Part shown: one piece after another, positions 51,050 to 60,649 of the stretch
How the letters are laid out: every line of letters begins with the position of its first letter
Position numbering within the stretch: the first letter of the stretch is position 1
NCBI GenBank assembly: GCA_033344815.1
Contig: JAWPMR010000001.1
Coordinates: 2,838,136 to 2,902,135, forward strand
Length of the DNA: 64,000 nucleotides
Reading direction: 5' to 3'
Origin: Paracoccaceae bacterium
Lineage (GTDB): Bacteria > Pseudomonadota > Alphaproteobacteria > Rhodobacterales > Rhodobacteraceae
Made by a program: the position numbers and the translations under genes
The notes under the pieces: generated by a model
What the model was told of the DNA's origin: nothing
The model's input: the letters and a program-made list of their open reading frames with translations, nothing else
Database searches by the model: none

Positions 51050-52644
51050 TCAGCGAGCCGAGAGCTGTTCAGGCGCCGCAAGCCATCCCCGGCCCTTAAG
51101 CATCGCCGGCCAATAGACTGGTGGCAGCGTCTTTTCCTTCAATTACTAAGCCAGATGTCTCGGTTTCGGGTCATCGATCAGCCATCGTGGAAAACTTGCT
51201 TGCAACGTGCCGCCATAGCTGAACTCCGCCAGTATGACTTTGTCCCGCGCGTCGGTAAGTGGACAAGCTTCATAGCCGTCGTATTGTACAATTGGCGTAC
51301 CATCTTGCATGTCGGTCACGGTGTTATCAGCCACAACAGGTGCTTGTTTGCGAGCAGCCGCTGCGGTCTTCGTAATTATGGCATTCATCATGCCACCCAG
51401 TGAACATGTGTTGTCAAAGATTTTGTGCCGCAACTTCGACGGGTCCACATTAACCCGATCCACCGCATCAGCAAGTGGACAAACGGCAATGAAATCGGGG
51501 GCGCCTTGCGGTGGCGTGACATGCATCATATCGAACTCAACCTCGATGCGTTCAACCGCAATTTCAGGTCGGGACACGTCGAACCACACTTTCCTGCCCG
51601 GACTATCAACAGCAACGAGGGTGTGAAAGAAGTTCAAGCCGATCTGATGTTTTTCAACATATTTTTCCAGAGTCGGGACAAAGTCTTCGACAGCGAACAG
51701 AGCGCCACCGGGGCTGTGAAACTTTAAATCGATATCTCTTGCGGTATTGCTGCGGATCCAGTGATCGGCGGACGGGTAAATCGCTTTTTTGGCGCACCAG
51801 CGCATTTAATTGGCATCGGAGGCTGGTGAAGACAGCACGGCTAAAATTCATTTCTGAGACAAGCAGCCACGCATAGGGTGCCATGTCATAGCGATAGTTC
51901 GACGTCACACCGTTTCGTCCCCGAGTATCGACAAGGCCCTCGACGCGTCCCCAGTCCAGCTTGAGATCCGGGACACGCCACCAAGCGATCGTATTTTACG
52001 ACACGATATCCATCCAGAAGAACCGGATTCTGTTCCGCACGGAATCTTCCGCCGCAAAAACTCCTCCGCCCACTATGATCCAGCTTGGTTGGTAATAGTG
52101 CGCGTGGGCAGGATCAAATATGGCAGTTTCCAGCCCCGGCTTGCGCGTTTTCAGACTGGAGGCAACCACAATCCCGGACGCACCACCGCCAACAGTAACA
52201 TTATCATAAGAGGCATCCACCTGTTTCGTAGAGGTTTTCCACGAATGACGATACGACGTACAACATCCTTCATGTCATAGTCAGCCTTTTTGGTCGCCCT
52301 CAAGATCTCAGCCAGAGGTAAAGACTTGGACTGCATGGATGATCAAAGTTTCGTCGAACGAGTACCCGCACGGCAAAAAGCGAGGATTGGCTCGGGCAAT
52401 GTATCAAAAGCCTGCGCATTCGCGTTTTGTACAATCCCGCCTGAGACCGGGATGTACAGCATCTCCAGACCAAGCTTCTTCTCGGTTTGAACCAAGTCCT
52501 GAAACGTGGGCTAATAAGCACATTCGCCATTGGGACAATGCAAATGACAGATCCGATCCCCTTGTCAAGCGCGGTCGCGAGGTCCACGTTGGAGATCTGC
52601 GGCGCGACAAGGAACTGTTTGGTAATATGATGTATTTCCCTCAT
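51050..52644 (-). pseudogene. Second copy of the DUF442-SQR fusion, decayed
   Basis: Fragments in several frames align in order with the intact fusion at 14.3-15.9 kb: an N-terminal VDLATALDKGIGSVICIVP segment, AYDNVTVGGGASGIVVASSL for the FAD motif, YDMAPYAWLLV, then a long open piece (51805 to 51146) with ALFAVEDFVPTLEKYVEKH and VEFDMMHVTPPQGAPDFI, then LPPVYWPAMLKGRGWLAAP before a stop. Frameshifts separate the pieces, so it is not functional. Confidence 0.9.
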
Positions 52645-52666
52645 TTTTTCTCCTCCAGGGACGGGT

Positions 52667-53400
52667 TCAGATGCTGTTGACCGGGACTTTTAGCATTGGT
52701 TTGCCATCTTCGGTTTTTGGCACTTCACCAGCCCGCATATTGGCCTGCAAGGACAGTAGGATCAGTCTGGGCACATCCAGCGTCACGTCTCGTTCGACGC
52801 GGTTTTTTGAAGAACTTTTCACGGCTTTGACCGCTCCCAACATGTATGTTTTCAGCCCTTTCCTCCGCTACCGTTGTTTCCAACATGATGTCTCGGCCAC
52901 CCGGCCCATCGTCGTGGCACATGAAGAGGCGCATCTTGTCTGGCAGTGACGGTACTTTCTGAATGCTATTGTAAAGCTCGCCCGCATCGCCGCGGGGAGA
53001 ATCGGCACGGGCTGAACCGCCATCCGGCATGAAAAGTGTGTCTCCAACAAATGCGGCATCTCCGATCACATGCACCATACGCGCGGGTGTGATGCCGGGC
53101 GTGTGCATCGCAAATGCGGCAAGCCCACTGATGGAATAGGTATTAAGGTCCCTGAACAACACGTCGAGTTGCGAACCGTTTTGCTGAAGTACCGTCCCTT
53201 CATTAAGACTCTTCCAAAGATTTCCTGAACGACGGTGATCTGATCGTCTATCCCGATTATGCCGCCAAGCTTGGATTGTTTGCAGGGTGCAGCAGAAAGG
53301 TGATCCGACCAGCTGCGTAGTCCAGATCCATTGCAGAATCGATCATCGCACAAAAGCCACAACGCTAGTCCCCTACCACATAGTTGATCGTACTAGTTCT
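52667..53400 (-). pseudogene. Second copy of the persulfide dioxygenase, decayed
   Basis: Pieces match the gene at 13.4-14.2 kb: CAMIDSAMDLDYAAGRIT, then directly DHLSAAP in another frame (the part with HVHA is deleted), then GDAAFVGDTLFMPDGGSA, MRLFMCHDDGPGGRD and the end KPMLKVPVNSI. The iron-binding motif is lost and frames are broken. Confidence 0.9.
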
Positions 53401-53580
53401 CGGATCGAAAAAAGTCTTTACTGTTGGGTGAACGTCCGTATTTATCGGGCAGTTTGAGACTTGGTTCTCCATTCCTGCCTTTTCCTTACAGCTATGGCCG
53501 CGCTGCAGAACCGTCTGTGACAAGGTCATACTGGCTTGCTGTTACTTACCGAAAATTGCGGCCGCTTTGGGATGTGTGGC

Positions 53581-53790
53581 TCAAACGGGGAGGTTTCCTT
53601 TCTTGAGCGGATCGGAATCGGGCTCCTCCGCAGGGATGTCAGGTTTCGGCACCTCCGGAATGGCGAGTGGTATTTCAGGGTCCATCGGTTCCGGCATTTC
53701 CGGCGACACATTCGGGTTTTCAGGGTCTACCGGCATGGGAACTTCTGACGGGGGTTTAGATCCACATGGATGTGGAGTTTGCCTGTGCAT
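53581..53790 (-). CDS. Small proline-rich acidic protein under an FNR box
   Basis: A 69-residue protein from the ATG at 53790 (AAAGGA six bases upstream). The central part is a run of Pro/Glu/Asp repeats: VPMPVDPENPNVSPEMPEPM, then PLAIPEVPKPDIPAEEPDSD. I know no function. The codon pattern with prolines every third to fourth residue and a perfect FNR box 53 bp upstream argue for a real gene. Confidence 0.7.
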   Translation of the reverse strand: MHRQTPHPCGSKPPSEVPMPVDPENPNVSPEMPEPMDPEIPLAIPEVPKPDIPAEEPDSDPLKKGNLPV

Positions 53791-53843
53791 TTTCTGTCCT
53801 TTCCAAAGCTGACGAAATTGTGCGATTTCGAGCACCAAACAGA

Positions 53844-53857
53844 TTGATCGGCATCAA
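53844..53857. promoter_or_regulatory. FNR/FixK box (perfect)
   Basis: TTGAT-CGGC-ATCAA, with its centre 60 bp before the proline-rich gene. Confidence 0.85.
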
Positions 53858-54498
53858 TCGGAAACTGCTTGAATGCGTGAAACTAGTTCCGCTCCAAGTC
53901 CCATGCCAGGCCTTTTTCGAAACAAGATTCCTCTGTGCAGCCAACCTGCGATCAGACACCCTCAGGGCTATTTGAATGCCGGACCAAGATTGCAGGTCGA
54001 TTGCACAGATACCGGTGCGCACCGGCGGTATGGTCTGCTGTTTCCAAAATTGCGGGCGACGGGGTAATTCCAACCGTTTTCTTGCAGCTTTGGGGCTCAC
54101 CGGTCTCGGCACTTTGCTGTCGGCGCTCGGGGCGGCCATCCTACCAAGACGGTATCCTTGTTCCGTTTGGTCTTCATATCCCCAGTAAAGAATTTGCCGG
54201 TTTTTACCCCGCGTGCACAGCGCTGTAACGGCCCGACTAACCAACGGGTTTTGCGCAATCAAAAGCATGACTATAGAAAAGCGGGCGCAAATCACCGGTG
54301 CTTTTCCTCACCGGTAAGACACGACAATTGCAAACCGGTCCAAACCCGGCTTGTTAGCAAATCGCTTGTGCATTCCAGTGCAAATGCTGCTCTTGCCTTT
54401 TGCAAAACTATCTGGGCAATCTTGCACCGCCAACAAAGCGGATCAAGCGCAAGTCAAGGCAAGTTCCCCGTATCAAAGACTCTGAACACTGGCGACGG
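53858..54498. other. Stretch without a recognisable gene
   Basis: Frames on both strands (one of 179 codons on the minus strand) show no domain and lack good starts. It separates two FNR-type boxes. Confidence 0.5.
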
Positions 54499-54512
54499 TT
54501 GACTTACATCAA
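54499..54512. promoter_or_regulatory. FNR/FixK-like box (one mismatch)
   Basis: TTGAC-TTAC-ATCAA, 57 bp before the GTG of the SpoIIAA-like gene. Confidence 0.7.
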
Positions 54513-54568
54513 TCGCGTTCGGACGGAAATCTGGCATGGTTTCAGATGTAATCCGGAGGAGCCTGGAA

Positions 54569-54982
54569 GTGTTTACCGTATCAAAGCCAAAAGCAAACCG
54601 TTTGGACCTTGTATTTTCAGGCACCTTGAACGAGGAGACGATGCGCGTCGCCATCGATACCTTGATTGAAGAGTCGCAAGGGATCACGAACGGCAAAATG
54701 CTTTATAAAATCGTGGATTTTCAGATGCCGACCGTCGCCGCGCTGGTCGTTGAATTTCAACAACTCCCCAAACTTCTGAGTCTGCTTGGCAAATTCGACA
54801 AATGCGCAGTTTTGTCAGATGACGCTTGGATCCGAACCGCGGCCGAAATCGAGAGCGCCATTGTTCCGTCCTGTGACATTAAGGCTTTTACACTATCCGC
54901 TGTCGACGATGCGGAGGACTGGCTCGAAGGGTCTGTTGATGGAAAAGACGACGATGAGGACGCAGGTAACTTTCCAGTTTAA
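54569..54982 (+). CDS. SpoIIAA-like (STAS-fold) protein
   Basis: A 137-residue protein resembling the SpoIIAA-like family (RLDLVFSGTLNEETMRVAID; CAVLSDDAWIRTAAEIES). Such proteins are small soluble STAS folds of unclear role, often in stress clusters. The GTG at 54569 has CGGAGGAG eight bases upstream, much better than the ATG at 54536. An FNR-like box lies 57 bp upstream. The C-terminus is very acidic (GKDDDEDAG). Confidence 0.82.
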   Translation: MFTVSKPKANRLDLVFSGTLNEETMRVAIDTLIEESQGITNGKMLYKIVDFQMPTVAALVVEFQQLPKLLSLLGKFDKCAVLSDDAWIRTAAEIESAIVPSCDIKAFTLSAVDDAEDWLEGSVDGKDDDEDAGNFPV

Positions 54983-55216
54983 GGGGCTAGCGACAAAAAG
55001 CTTCGGTATGGCTGTGGCAAATCTGTCGTCCGACGTCTCGATCTGGATTGAAAATTTGACTTGTTGTTTTGCAAGAAAGGACACAGGCCCAAAGCAACAT
55101 CTTCGCAAACTTACAGCGGCCAAAGGACGCCAGGCGGTATACTGACATTGGCGCGGTCGCCGTCTGAGAACAGGCATAAAAAATATACCCATTTGCAGAA
55201 GCCTAGTTCAGTATCT

Positions 55217-55492
55217 TCAGCTTACGCCGCGCGCCGCTTCCGGGTGTTCTGTTATGAACCCGCGCAATACGGCAAACAATTCATGTGCGTGCACAGCATT
55301 GCCATCATGCAAAGCCGCGCGAATGTCATCACAAATCATTTCATTTATTTTCTGTGGGCCGTGATGCTGGTGCATCGTGTATTCACCCATCAGCGCCGCG
55401 TCATAAGTTGTCAGGTGTTCGTGCTCCGCCAGTGCATCAATCTCAGCGCGTGTAAGAGCAGACATATCTTCCACATCTTCCAACGTGATCAT
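55217..55492 (-). CDS. Small unknown protein, His-rich
   Basis: A 91-residue helical protein from the ATG at 55492 (GGAGG eight bases upstream): EDMSALTRAEIDALAEHEHL, MGEYTMHQHHGPQKINEMIC. I do not recognise the family by name. It is divergent from a cytochrome c gene across a shared FNR-like box, which suggests a function at low oxygen. Confidence 0.75.
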   Translation of the reverse strand: MITLEDVEDMSALTRAEIDALAEHEHLTTYDAALMGEYTMHQHHGPQKINEMICDDIRAALHDGNAVHAHELFAVLRGFITEHPEAARGVS

Positions 55493-55551
55493 TTTCTGGA
55501 CCTCCAAGATTTATGGTTGCGATAAGTTTAAGGGCGGCAAAGTGGATGCTT

Positions 55552-55565
55552 TTGATCAAGCTCAA
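55552..55565. promoter_or_regulatory. FNR/FixK-like box (one mismatch)
   Basis: TTGAT-CAAG-CTCAA, midway between the small His-rich gene (59 bp) and the cytochrome c gene (62 bp). Confidence 0.6.
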
Positions 55566-55627
55566 TTGGAGGGGCGCATCTTTGTGGTATCAGGGCAATG
55601 CACCGGTTCGTATCAGGAGGAATTGAA

Positions 55628-56056
55628 GTGGGCACAGCCATATCCAAAGCACTTGTTGCTGCGCCGTTGGTCTCGACGCTTATCTCGTGCACTGTTCAGA
55701 CAAGGGGCGTCGAAGTCATGCCCTCTCAGGCAGACGGAGCGGCATTTTTTGCTCAAAATTGCGTGTCATGTCATGGCAGCGACGGCGGCGGCGCAGGCAT
55801 CGCCGCAAACGGCTTGAGTCGATCACCAACTGATTTGACGACTTTGAGCATGGAAAACGGAGGCACCTTCCCAGCGGCGCGCGCATTAAGCTACATCTAT
55901 GGTGATCCACAAAACAGCCATCTGGCACGTGTCATGCCCCAATTCGGGCCGGAAATGGCAGAAGATCTGGTACCTGTTGAAATTGATGGCGTACTAACGC
56001 CCACGCCCAGAGAATTAGCCGGGTTGTTGGTGTATCTCGAAGGCATCCAAAAATAA
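55628..56056 (+). CDS. Lipoprotein cytochrome c (single heme)
   Basis: A 142-residue class I cytochrome c with the heme motif CVSCHG (Cys45, Cys48, His49) and the Met ligand in ARVMPQFGPEM. The N-terminus ends in LISC, a plausible lipobox with Cys21, so it may be anchored in the membrane. The GTG at 55628 has AGGAGG seven bases upstream and is preferred to the ATG at 55598. Low-oxygen electron transfer is a likely role given the FNR-like box. Confidence 0.85.
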   Translation: MGTAISKALVAAPLVSTLISCTVQTRGVEVMPSQADGAAFFAQNCVSCHGSDGGGAGIAANGLSRSPTDLTTLSMENGGTFPAARALSYIYGDPQNSHLARVMPQFGPEMAEDLVPVEIDGVLTPTPRELAGLLVYLEGIQK

Positions 56057-56452
56057 GACAGCTATGTGCGCTCCAAGAGGATATCTTGGAATAGCCTTCG
56101 TTTTTAGATGCTTTGACCTGTCGTTTTGCCAGCAAGGGAAATTACAAAAGGCAGGGTGATTTTGCGTCTTCGCCGGGTCTAGGATTGATGTGACCGCGGT
56201 CCTCAGCATCTCGCAAACTCTGAAAAATAGACCCAATCAACACCCCACTAGATTCAGAATGGCTGATGAGCCGCCTGTTTGTCGCTCATGAAGTCGATAA
56301 ATCCACCCCAGTTGCTGCAGGCATACCAATGAAGAAACCAATTTTTATATGAACCAGCGGCATTTGTGAAAACTACCGGGACATAAAAGGATTTTGCTGC
56401 ATTGTTTCGGTGTTTTCACTTACCTGACTGACGCAGTGGCTTCGGCATCCGA
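56057..56452. other. Gene-free stretch
   Basis: I see no gene or recognisable element between the convergent cytochrome and glucan genes. Confidence 0.6.
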
Positions 56453-58027
56453 TCAATTCGCCAGATCGCGGACCCATTGGAACAGCCAGATCTCGGATAG
56501 TTTGCGCTCGTCACTGGCAATATGCGCCATAAGCTCAATCAACGATGCATCTTGACCGTCCACGTCGAAGAAGAGCCTCCAACGGGTTGTAGCGTCCTCG
56601 ATTTTGTGCAGGACCATGTTTGAGACTTCACCCGCCGAGGTCGTCACCACCGGGGTTACCGCGGCCTCTGGTCCCATGTCTCCCAATGCGCCGCCCTCAA
56701 AGTCGACTACGTATTTTCTCAGGTTCGGGTTCGTGAGCGGCACGCCTGACGGCCCGCCAACCCCGGAGCGCGTGGTATGAACATAAGCCAGTTCACCCGT
56801 TCCATCAGGAGGCAGTGCACCCCAGTGCATCTTGTAGCTGTAGCTGCGCGTCTCTCCTGCTTGCGGCGCTTCATCTGGCACCCAAAACATCACGATATTA
56901 TCGTCGATCTCCAGATCCGCCGGGATTTCAACCAGTCGAATACTGCCCGACCCCCAATCGCCCATACGCTCGATCATCACGGAAGGTCGGTTATGATACT
57001 GCGCGCCCGCGTCCTGAAAGGTCTCGTAGTCACGATCCCGTTGGATCAGACCGAATTGAACGACATCTTCCCCGGAAAAATAGGAATTGGAAACGCGGTG
57101 CGGGTTGTTCAGGGGACGTAACAGTACATCGCCAGAACCACGGATGACGTGAAGCGCGTCGCTGTCATGAACTTGTGGGCGAAAATCGTCAAAACGCCGC
57201 TCCGAGTGTTCCGCGAAGTAAAACATTGACGTCAGTGGTGCCAGACCAAGCTGCTGCACGGGTGCGCGGAAATAGAGTTCTGAGTGTACCTCAATCACCG
57301 TGTCATCCCCCGGGGAAATCACGAAATGGTAAGCACCGGTGACAGACCTGCTGTCCATGGCGGCAAAAATTTCCAAAGATGAATCCTGGCTCTCAGGACG
57401 CACAACCCAAAATGCCGAGAAGCGGGGGAACTCTTCTGGACCACTGAGCCAAGTGTCAATGGACAGCCCGCGCGAGGAAAGCCCGTAACTGTTCCCAGCC
57501 CCCAAGGCGCGAAAGTAACTGGCCCCCAGGAATGTCACCAGCTCGTCGAACTTGGTGGTGGTGTTGAGCGGTGCGTTCACTTTCAGCCCGGCAACACCCG
57601 AGAGTTCCGCATGTTCCGGCACACGCTCTGCAACGTCATTGCGATATTCAAAATCATCCGTGTTGAAGATCAGCGGTCGCGCGAAACCCTCCACGACCTC
57701 AAACACCTGCACAGGGTCCTGAAACAGCCAGCCGGGATGGAATGCCTGCAGGTGAAACGGCAATTCCTGGTTTGCCCAGCGGGATTTTTTTGGTCGAAAA
57801 TAGATGTTTCGATAATCATCATAGGTCAGATTTTCCAAAAAGTTTTCCAGCGGAGCCGGCAGTGTGTCAGGCAGCTGTGCCCGGTTCTTCATGCGGTCCT
57901 TTAGCCATTCGAAAGAGAATGGATCTGCAACACCAGTCGACTGTGCGATGACAGGTCCAGTGACAATGGTGCTGGCCAAGAGGGATCCCAGAATGCTTCG
58001 CCGCGTTATTTTATTCCGAAACTGCAT
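56453..58027 (-). CDS. Periplasmic glucan biosynthesis protein (OpgG/MdoG family)
   Basis: A 524-residue protein with a twin-arginine-type signal (RNKITRRSILGSLLAS) and the OpgG/OpgD two-domain body (FSFEWLKDRM near the start; YRNIYFRPKKSRWANQELPF; PLNNPHRVSNSYF). It builds branched periplasmic glucans used in osmotic adaptation. The ATG at 58027 is preferred to a GTG nine codons upstream. No opgH glucosyltransferase gene is in the window. The RR signal makes OpgD-like export by Tat plausible. Confidence 0.9.
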   Translation of the reverse strand: MQFRNKITRRSILGSLLASTIVTGPVIAQSTGVADPFSFEWLKDRMKNRAQLPDTLPAPLENFLENLTYDDYRNIYFRPKKSRWANQELPFHLQAFHPGWLFQDPVQVFEVVEGFARPLIFNTDDFEYRNDVAERVPEHAELSGVAGLKVNAPLNTTTKFDELVTFLGASYFRALGAGNSYGLSSRGLSIDTWLSGPEEFPRFSAFWVVRPESQDSSLEIFAAMDSRSVTGAYHFVISPGDDTVIEVHSELYFRAPVQQLGLAPLTSMFYFAEHSERRFDDFRPQVHDSDALHVIRGSGDVLLRPLNNPHRVSNSYFSGEDVVQFGLIQRDRDYETFQDAGAQYHNRPSVMIERMGDWGSGSIRLVEIPADLEIDDNIVMFWVPDEAPQAGETRSYSYKMHWGALPPDGTGELAYVHTTRSGVGGPSGVPLTNPNLRKYVVDFEGGALGDMGPEAAVTPVVTTSAGEVSNMVLHKIEDATTRWRLFFDVDGQDASLIELMAHIASDERKLSEIWLFQWVRDLAN

Positions 58028-58684
58028 CGGTTGTCCGGCTCCTTCACCCGGCACGACGCAGAGTACGTCGCCCTTAAATCGCCGATCGCAAGAGTCGACG
58101 TAGTCAACATTGAGATTTGGCTGATATTGCGTGCCCAGCCAGCCGACGATTTCCTATCTAACACCGGAAGTATGCGGATTATGATTACATATTATTCGGG
58201 TCGGTTTTCGGCAAGTGCTCGCTGTTTGTGTATTTTGCGATCTATTGCCTATCCGCAATTACCCGCTGCCTCACTGACGACGTAAGCGCCCGGCCGACGT
58301 GAAAAGATGTCTGGTAGCCCAAGCTGCTCTTGATCTGAGTATCGTCCGGATTGGTCATATGGTGTGCGGAAAGGAAACCCTGTTGAAAGCTCAGCGATTG
58401 AAGCGCAAGAACACTCTGCTCAAATGGCTTGGGAGTGAGTATTTTGCCGGGTCTCGTTTGGCGCACAGCGGATCTTTTGTACCGCGTCGTTATGGCATCG
58501 TATGTCCTTTGCAGGCGTGCTCGGAGAACGTGTCGCATGCCCCAGCTCTGCGTGGTTGCATTCCGCCGTTCTCAGTCACATGGGGCTTTTGGAAGCCAAC
58601 ACTTGGGCCTGCGCGCAGAATTGGGATCAATATGTCTTGTATCAAACGGTCAATGAACGAGAAAAACGCGTCAAACCAAGCGGT
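58028..58684. other. Stretch without a recognisable gene
   Basis: Open frames exist on both strands (for example 58502-58954 plus), but they mostly overlap the multiheme gene on the other strand and show no domain. Nothing further is seen. Confidence 0.55.
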
Positions 58685-60628
58685 TCATTGCGCCGCTATC
58701 TCGGCTTTGAACCCTTGAAGGATTTCGCTTTCTGGGATGATATCCAATGCTTCGTCCAGCACATCCATCGTTGCATCCCTGCCTTCCACCGCGGCGGCGA
58801 TCCGGGCGAGCATCACCCATGCCTCCTCGCGCTGAGGGTCCATGCGAACCACTTCGCGAAATGCGCCCTGCGCAGCCGGAATATTACGCATGGTCAAGGC
58901 CATCCCGCCCAAAACCATATGTGTTTCAGGAAAATCAGACCTCGCCTGCAGTGATGTGCGCCACTCTGCCATCGCCTGTTGCATCTGGGTTTCAATCTGA
59001 GCCGGGAGGCGTGCGACAGGCGCGTTGAGCATAGATTTGGCCGCTTCGATCCGTACCATTTTCACCGGATCGGCCAAAAGATCCACGATCCGTGGAACGC
59101 GTACCTGTGGGTCGATGCCATTTTGCGCACCAATCGCGGCAGCGCGAAGAAGTGGATCCGGATGTTCCAGCAACGGCGCTACTTCATCTGCCGCGCCTGC
59201 ATCAGATCCCTGCGATAAAAGCCAAAGCGCCGTGGCGCGCGCCAAACCGGGACGCGCATCGTTCATCGCCAAGTCAACCAGGTCTTCTTGGGCCGTCATT
59301 GGATTGATCCGTCCCTGTGCAAGGGCCACACCGTAGTGCGCACTGCGGTTAGATGCATCCGGGTACCGTTCGGCGATTTCAGTCGCTGCCCAATCCGCAG
59401 ACTGGTCGGTGTGGCAATCAGTACAGGCATCCGGAGCGCCGGTCTGTCCAGCCAGATCTGGCCGCGGGATTCGAAAACTGTGATCGCGACGGCCGTCGAT
59501 CCCCATGTAGACCCGCTCGATCATGTGACAGCTGACACAGGCAGCACCTTCCGATCCGGTTGCATGAAAGTGATGCGATGGATCATCGTAGTTCTTTGGC
59601 GACAACGACGTGAAATCCGGGTTTCCTGCGGGCGAATGGCATTGCGTGCAAACTGCATTTCCATCGGCTTTCAACTCGCTGGTATGCGCATTGTGACAAT
59701 TCAGGCAGCCGACACCTTTGGCATACATCTTGGATTGTAGGAACGAGCCATAAACATACACTTCGTCCAGAATCTGGCCATCGGCGTGGTATAATCCGGG
59801 TCGCAACTGAGCCAGACTATAGGCATCGTGAAACCCAGTTCCGGGCACTGGGCTTGCATCCCCCAATGGTTCGCGACGGGAGTGACACCCTGCGCATTGC
59901 TGCAGTGTTGCTTGCGTGCCCGCGTTGGCAAAATCCATAGTGAAACCATATCCGGCGGGTGGCGCAAGTGCATTTGAAACATTGCGCTCCGCCCAGTCTA
60001 CGTGGCGTGATCCTGGACCATGACAAGCCTCGCAACCGACCCCTATTTCGGCTTGTGTTGAGGCATAGGATTGGGTCAGCGCGTTATAGTTTTTTTCAAA
60101 TCCGGTGGCATGGCATTCTGCGCATCGCGCATTCCAGTTTTTGTACGGCCCGCTCCAGTGAAGACCGTCATCCGGTGGAAGTTTCTGATCAGCATAGAGA
60201 TGATACCAACGCTTTTCGACCGTGTCCCAGACCACGTCAAAGCTTTGTAATCGCCCAGGTTCGATCTCCAGAATATACTGTTGCAGGGGCTCTATACCGG
60301 CCACGGAATGAACGGTGTATTCTGCTGCTGATCCATCGGCCTCGGTTACCCTTATGCGATATTCCGGATCGCTTCGAAAAAACTCGGTTAGCACCCCGTC
60401 ATGGCGAAAAACGGTATTATTGAAGTCAGCAACCACCGTTTCAGGCGATGGCTCCGTCCATGCCAGCGCATGATGTGACGTTTCCCAATCCGCTTTCACA
60501 TCCGCGTGGCAGGCGCTGCAAACTTCCGTTCCAACGTAGACGGGCTCTTGTTCCACGCTTTGCTGGGCAGTTGCAGGCAAGGATAAACAGGCCAGGATGA
60601 TCAAGTATAACAGAGTGAAGCGAGTCAT
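58685..60628 (-). CDS. Octaheme cytochrome c with HEAT/TPR-like C-terminal repeats
   Basis: A 647-residue exported protein with a signal peptide ending in ATAQQ. It carries eight CxxCH heme motifs (CSACH, CAECH, CEACH, CAGCH, CLNCH, CTQCH, CVSCH, CTDCH) in residues 35-410. The C-terminal 230 residues form helical repeats (PLLRAAAIGAQNG, VKMVRIEAAKSML, then TPR-like EAWVMLARIAAAVEG). The heme part resembles cytochrome c554-type proteins. AGGAG lies six bases before the ATG at 60628. It is 21 bp downstream of batD, so it belongs to the Bat operon. Confidence 0.85.
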   Translation of the reverse strand: MTRFTLLYLIILACLSLPATAQQSVEQEPVYVGTEVCSACHADVKADWETSHHALAWTEPSPETVVADFNNTVFRHDGVLTEFFRSDPEYRIRVTEADGSAAEYTVHSVAGIEPLQQYILEIEPGRLQSFDVVWDTVEKRWYHLYADQKLPPDDGLHWSGPYKNWNARCAECHATGFEKNYNALTQSYASTQAEIGVGCEACHGPGSRHVDWAERNVSNALAPPAGYGFTMDFANAGTQATLQQCAGCHSRREPLGDASPVPGTGFHDAYSLAQLRPGLYHADGQILDEVYVYGSFLQSKMYAKGVGCLNCHNAHTSELKADGNAVCTQCHSPAGNPDFTSLSPKNYDDPSHHFHATGSEGAACVSCHMIERVYMGIDGRRDHSFRIPRPDLAGQTGAPDACTDCHTDQSADWAATEIAERYPDASNRSAHYGVALAQGRINPMTAQEDLVDLAMNDARPGLARATALWLLSQGSDAGAADEVAPLLEHPDPLLRAAAIGAQNGIDPQVRVPRIVDLLADPVKMVRIEAAKSMLNAPVARLPAQIETQMQQAMAEWRTSLQARSDFPETHMVLGGMALTMRNIPAAQGAFREVVRMDPQREEAWVMLARIAAAVEGRDATMDVLDEALDIIPESEILQGFKAEIAAQ

Positions 60629-60649
60629 CAAAAGCTCCTGTGGCCGTAT

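Noticed and set aside
53756-54295. 179-codon minus-strand frame
   Set aside because: GTG start only, no domain, and it covers the perfect FNR box of the proline-rich gene.
58502-58954. 150-codon plus-strand frame
   Set aside because: Its second half is the shadow of the octaheme cytochrome gene and its first half has no domain.
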